64,000 nucleotides of DNA from Thalassomonas haliotis (lineage in GTDB: Bacteria; Pseudomonadota; Gammaproteobacteria; Enterobacterales; Alteromonadaceae). Position 1 is the first letter of the stretch; the number at the start of each line of letters is the position of its first letter. The position numbers and the translations under genes were made by a program. The notes below the pieces were generated by a model. That model did not search any database and was not told the origin of the DNA. It worked only from the letters and a program-made list of their open reading frames with translations. Positions 62,862-64,000 of the stretch are shown one piece after another. The stretch is taken from the NCBI RefSeq assembly GCF_028657945.1, contig NZ_CP059693.1, positions 2,356,001 through 2,420,000 on the forward strand. Reading direction: 5' to 3'.

Positions 62862-63311
62862 AGCGGAATTTACACTCGTTGTAGCGACGATAAAAACCAG
62901 GAATATTATGTGCATGTTCTGGTGCCCGGGGCGCCCGTGATTGACTGGCAGGCCAATGTTGAGCCGCCTGGTGAATTTATCCATAACAGTCACTCCTATG
63001 GTTATCACAGTGCCTATCATATCAGCAGTTTGTTAAGCGTGAATAACCAAAATAATGCCGGTTTTTGTTATACCGAGGCCAATCGGGGAGTTGAGTTGGG
63101 GTTATTCCATGGCCTGCCGGGTAAAGGCCAATTCCATAGCGATGTCTTTGTTGTGAATGACGAGATCGACAATTCAGGCAGGCCTCAACCTATGATTTAC
63201 CAGGTGATAGAATGTGAAAATGCCTCAGGTAAAACCCGGGCGGTGAAAGTTTGGGAGTTGGTGAATGAAGAGGGTATTAACCTTATTCGTGATGAAATCA
63301 TTGTCAAGTAG
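62862..63311 (+). CDS. 5'-truncated orphan ORF of unknown function
   Basis: Open frame from 62862 with protein-like content before the only usable start (GTG at 62910, 133 aa). It encodes SGIYTRCSDDKNQEYYVHVL, VIDWQANVEPPGEF and a C-terminal VKVWELVNEEGINLIRDEI. It contains three cysteines and many aromatic residues. It follows the RHS/immunity pair. It may be a displaced RHS-linked fragment or a gene that has lost its start. Family not recognised. Confidence 0.5.
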   Translation, partial: SGIYTRCSDDKNQEYYVHVLVPGAPVIDWQANVEPPGEFIHNSHSYGYHSAYHISSLLSVNNQNNAGFCYTEANRGVELGLFHGLPGKGQFHSDVFVVNDEIDNSGRPQPMIYQVIECENASGKTRAVKVWELVNEEGINLIRDEIIVK

Positions 63312-63508
63312 GCTTGCCTTGGTTACAGCGTATAAGTACTAATATTTTTTATCGGCAAGCATTGTGCTGTGGCTTGTCTGGCTAGTATATGTTCAATGCA
63401 TATAACTTCCCCGGTAAAATCGATGCATTCCTCCTTTATTTAATCGCTGTTTAGCTGGAATTTTCCAGGTATTAATAACGGCAGCAGAGAGTTTTTTTTC
63501 ACCCAAAT

Positions 63509-63536
63509 AAAAAAACGCCCTGCCATTGGCAGAGCG
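63509..63536 (-). terminator. Rho-independent terminator on the - strand
   Basis: CGCTCTGCC, ATT-type loop, GGCAGGGCG then T7 on the - strand. It has no clear gene immediately upstream on that strand except the repeat array, so it may end a small RNA or a gene beyond the window. Confidence 0.6.
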
Positions 63537-63580
63537 GGTATCGATATGTCCATTTCGACAAATAGCGTCCAAATGGCAGC

Positions 63581-63640
63581 GACTTAAGGGTGCACTAAAA
63601 ATATTAAAAAAGGACCTGTTTAATATTTTTACCTTAAGTC
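63581..63640. repeat. Interrupted long inverted repeat
   Basis: Right arm TAATATTTTTACCTTAAGTC (63621–63640). The left arm has GACTTAAGG (63581–63589) and AAAAATATTA (63597–63606) separated by a 7-nt insertion. Confidence 0.65.
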
Positions 63641-63736
63641 ACCGCAATCCAGGGATAGAAACAATGAAGTAAATTTCAAAGCAAGGACAGGATAAGCCAA
63701 AAGTGTGAAGAAAATATGACATATCAATAATTTTAT

Positions 63737-63889
63737 ATACAGGAAGTATGGTATGCCGCGGCAGCACGGACGCTTATGAGCGGTGAGATACAGGAAGTAT
63801 GGTATGCCGCGGCAGCACGGACGCTTATGAGCGGTGAGATACAGGAAGTATGGTATGCCGCGGCAGCACGGATGCTTATGAGCGGCGAG
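63737..63889. repeat. Three tandem copies of a 51-bp repeat
   Basis: Units at 63737–63787, 63788–63838 and 63839–63889. The first two are identical and the third differs by two transitions; a fourth begins and breaks off. There are no spacers, so it is not CRISPR. The ATACAGGAAGTAT core resembles the 40-bp repeat at 51.3 kb. Confidence 0.9.
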
Positions 63890-64000
63890 ATACATAGCAG
63901 TATTTCATCGTCGCGTTGGCCTTACTTAAAATTTTCCTGGTTCTGCCCTTGTTGTTGTCGTGATAAATGTGTAATTTGCTTTGATATCTGCAGGATGAAA

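Larger units (their letters stand above)
63312..64000. other. Non-coding end of window
   Basis: About 690 bp with the terminator, inverted repeat and tandem repeats listed separately. The - strand ORF at 63629–63895 is only a reading of the repeats and was rejected. Confidence 0.5.

Noticed and set aside
63737-63889. CRISPR array
   Set aside because: Copies are directly adjacent with no unique spacers and no cas genes nearby.
63629-63895. 88-aa - strand ORF with repeated HKRPCCRGIPYFLY units
   Set aside because: Only a translation of the 51-bp tandem repeats, whose length is a multiple of three; no start signals.

Overview
The window is a chromosomal segment of a marine gammaproteobacterium. 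The gene neighbourhoods (ybfF–DUF2788–ybfE–fldA, seqA–pgm, minCDE, bkdA1A2B), the PEP-CTERM proteins, a secreted amylase and a subtilase, the many environmental sensors, and the small tandem repeats all fit the Alteromonadales. A Colwelliaceae/Thalassomonas-like organism is my best guess, from gene content only. I see no rRNA, tRNA, insertion sequence or CRISPR array. Most intergenic gaps are ordinary, with clear rho-independent terminators.

Layout. 0–6 kb: secreted subtilase, rsuA, a PEP-CTERM protein, a coiled-coil hypothetical, and a lipoprotein dipeptidase. 6–13 kb: a ToxR/CadC-type membrane regulator, then the conserved core fldA–ybfE–DUF2788–ybfF, divergent from seqA–pgm. 13–17 kb: a periplasmic sugar-binding-like protein divergent from a NIT-domain chemoreceptor whose transcript appears to begin with a c-di-GMP-I (GEMM) riboswitch. 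17–27 kb: the most unusual region. A histidine kinase, an exported and extremely acidic repeat protein, and a response regulator lie in one transcription unit. It diverges from a three-gene operon encoding a transglutaminase-like/7TM/ATP-grasp fusion, a membrane-anchored TPR protein and an outer-membrane beta-barrel. 27–36 kb: small regulators, SRPBCC proteins, astE, an AraC regulator, a second PEP-CTERM-like protein, a di-heme peroxidase with a structured leader, an orphan RiPP-like precursor and a TonB-C lipoprotein. 36–40 kb: the branched-chain 2-oxoacid dehydrogenase operon. 40–43 kb: two eukaryotic-like genes side by side, a PI3K/HipA-like kinase and a SETD3/RuBisCO-LSMT-like SET protein. 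43–49 kb: a beta-propeller protein, a Crp/Fnr regulator, a BspA-like lipoprotein, DUF2892 and pentapeptide-repeat proteins, with FNR-type and TGTGAC-N3-GTCAC palindromes. 49–57 kb: alpha-amylase, an AraC/PPOX pair, an NTF2-like protein, minCDE and a fungal-type cytosine deaminase. 57–64 kb: an RHS-type beta-helix polymorphic toxin, frameshifted at an A5 run, with a candidate membrane immunity protein, an orphan 5'-truncated ORF and a 51-bp tandem repeat.

How the parts may work together. The 17–27 kb block reads as an envelope-sensing and response module. The acidic exported protein is translationally coupled to the kinase (ATGA overlap). A plausible model, and only an inference, is that it acts as a cation or cationic-peptide buffer or co-sensor for the kinase. 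The divergent TG/7TM–ATP-grasp/TPR/barrel operon would be an effector arm spanning both membranes. The kinase/SET pair and the RHS locus look like accessory interaction functions. The Crp/Fnr region looks like an oxygen-, nitrogen- or sulfur-responsive regulon. All functional assignments are by reading motifs; no database search was possible.
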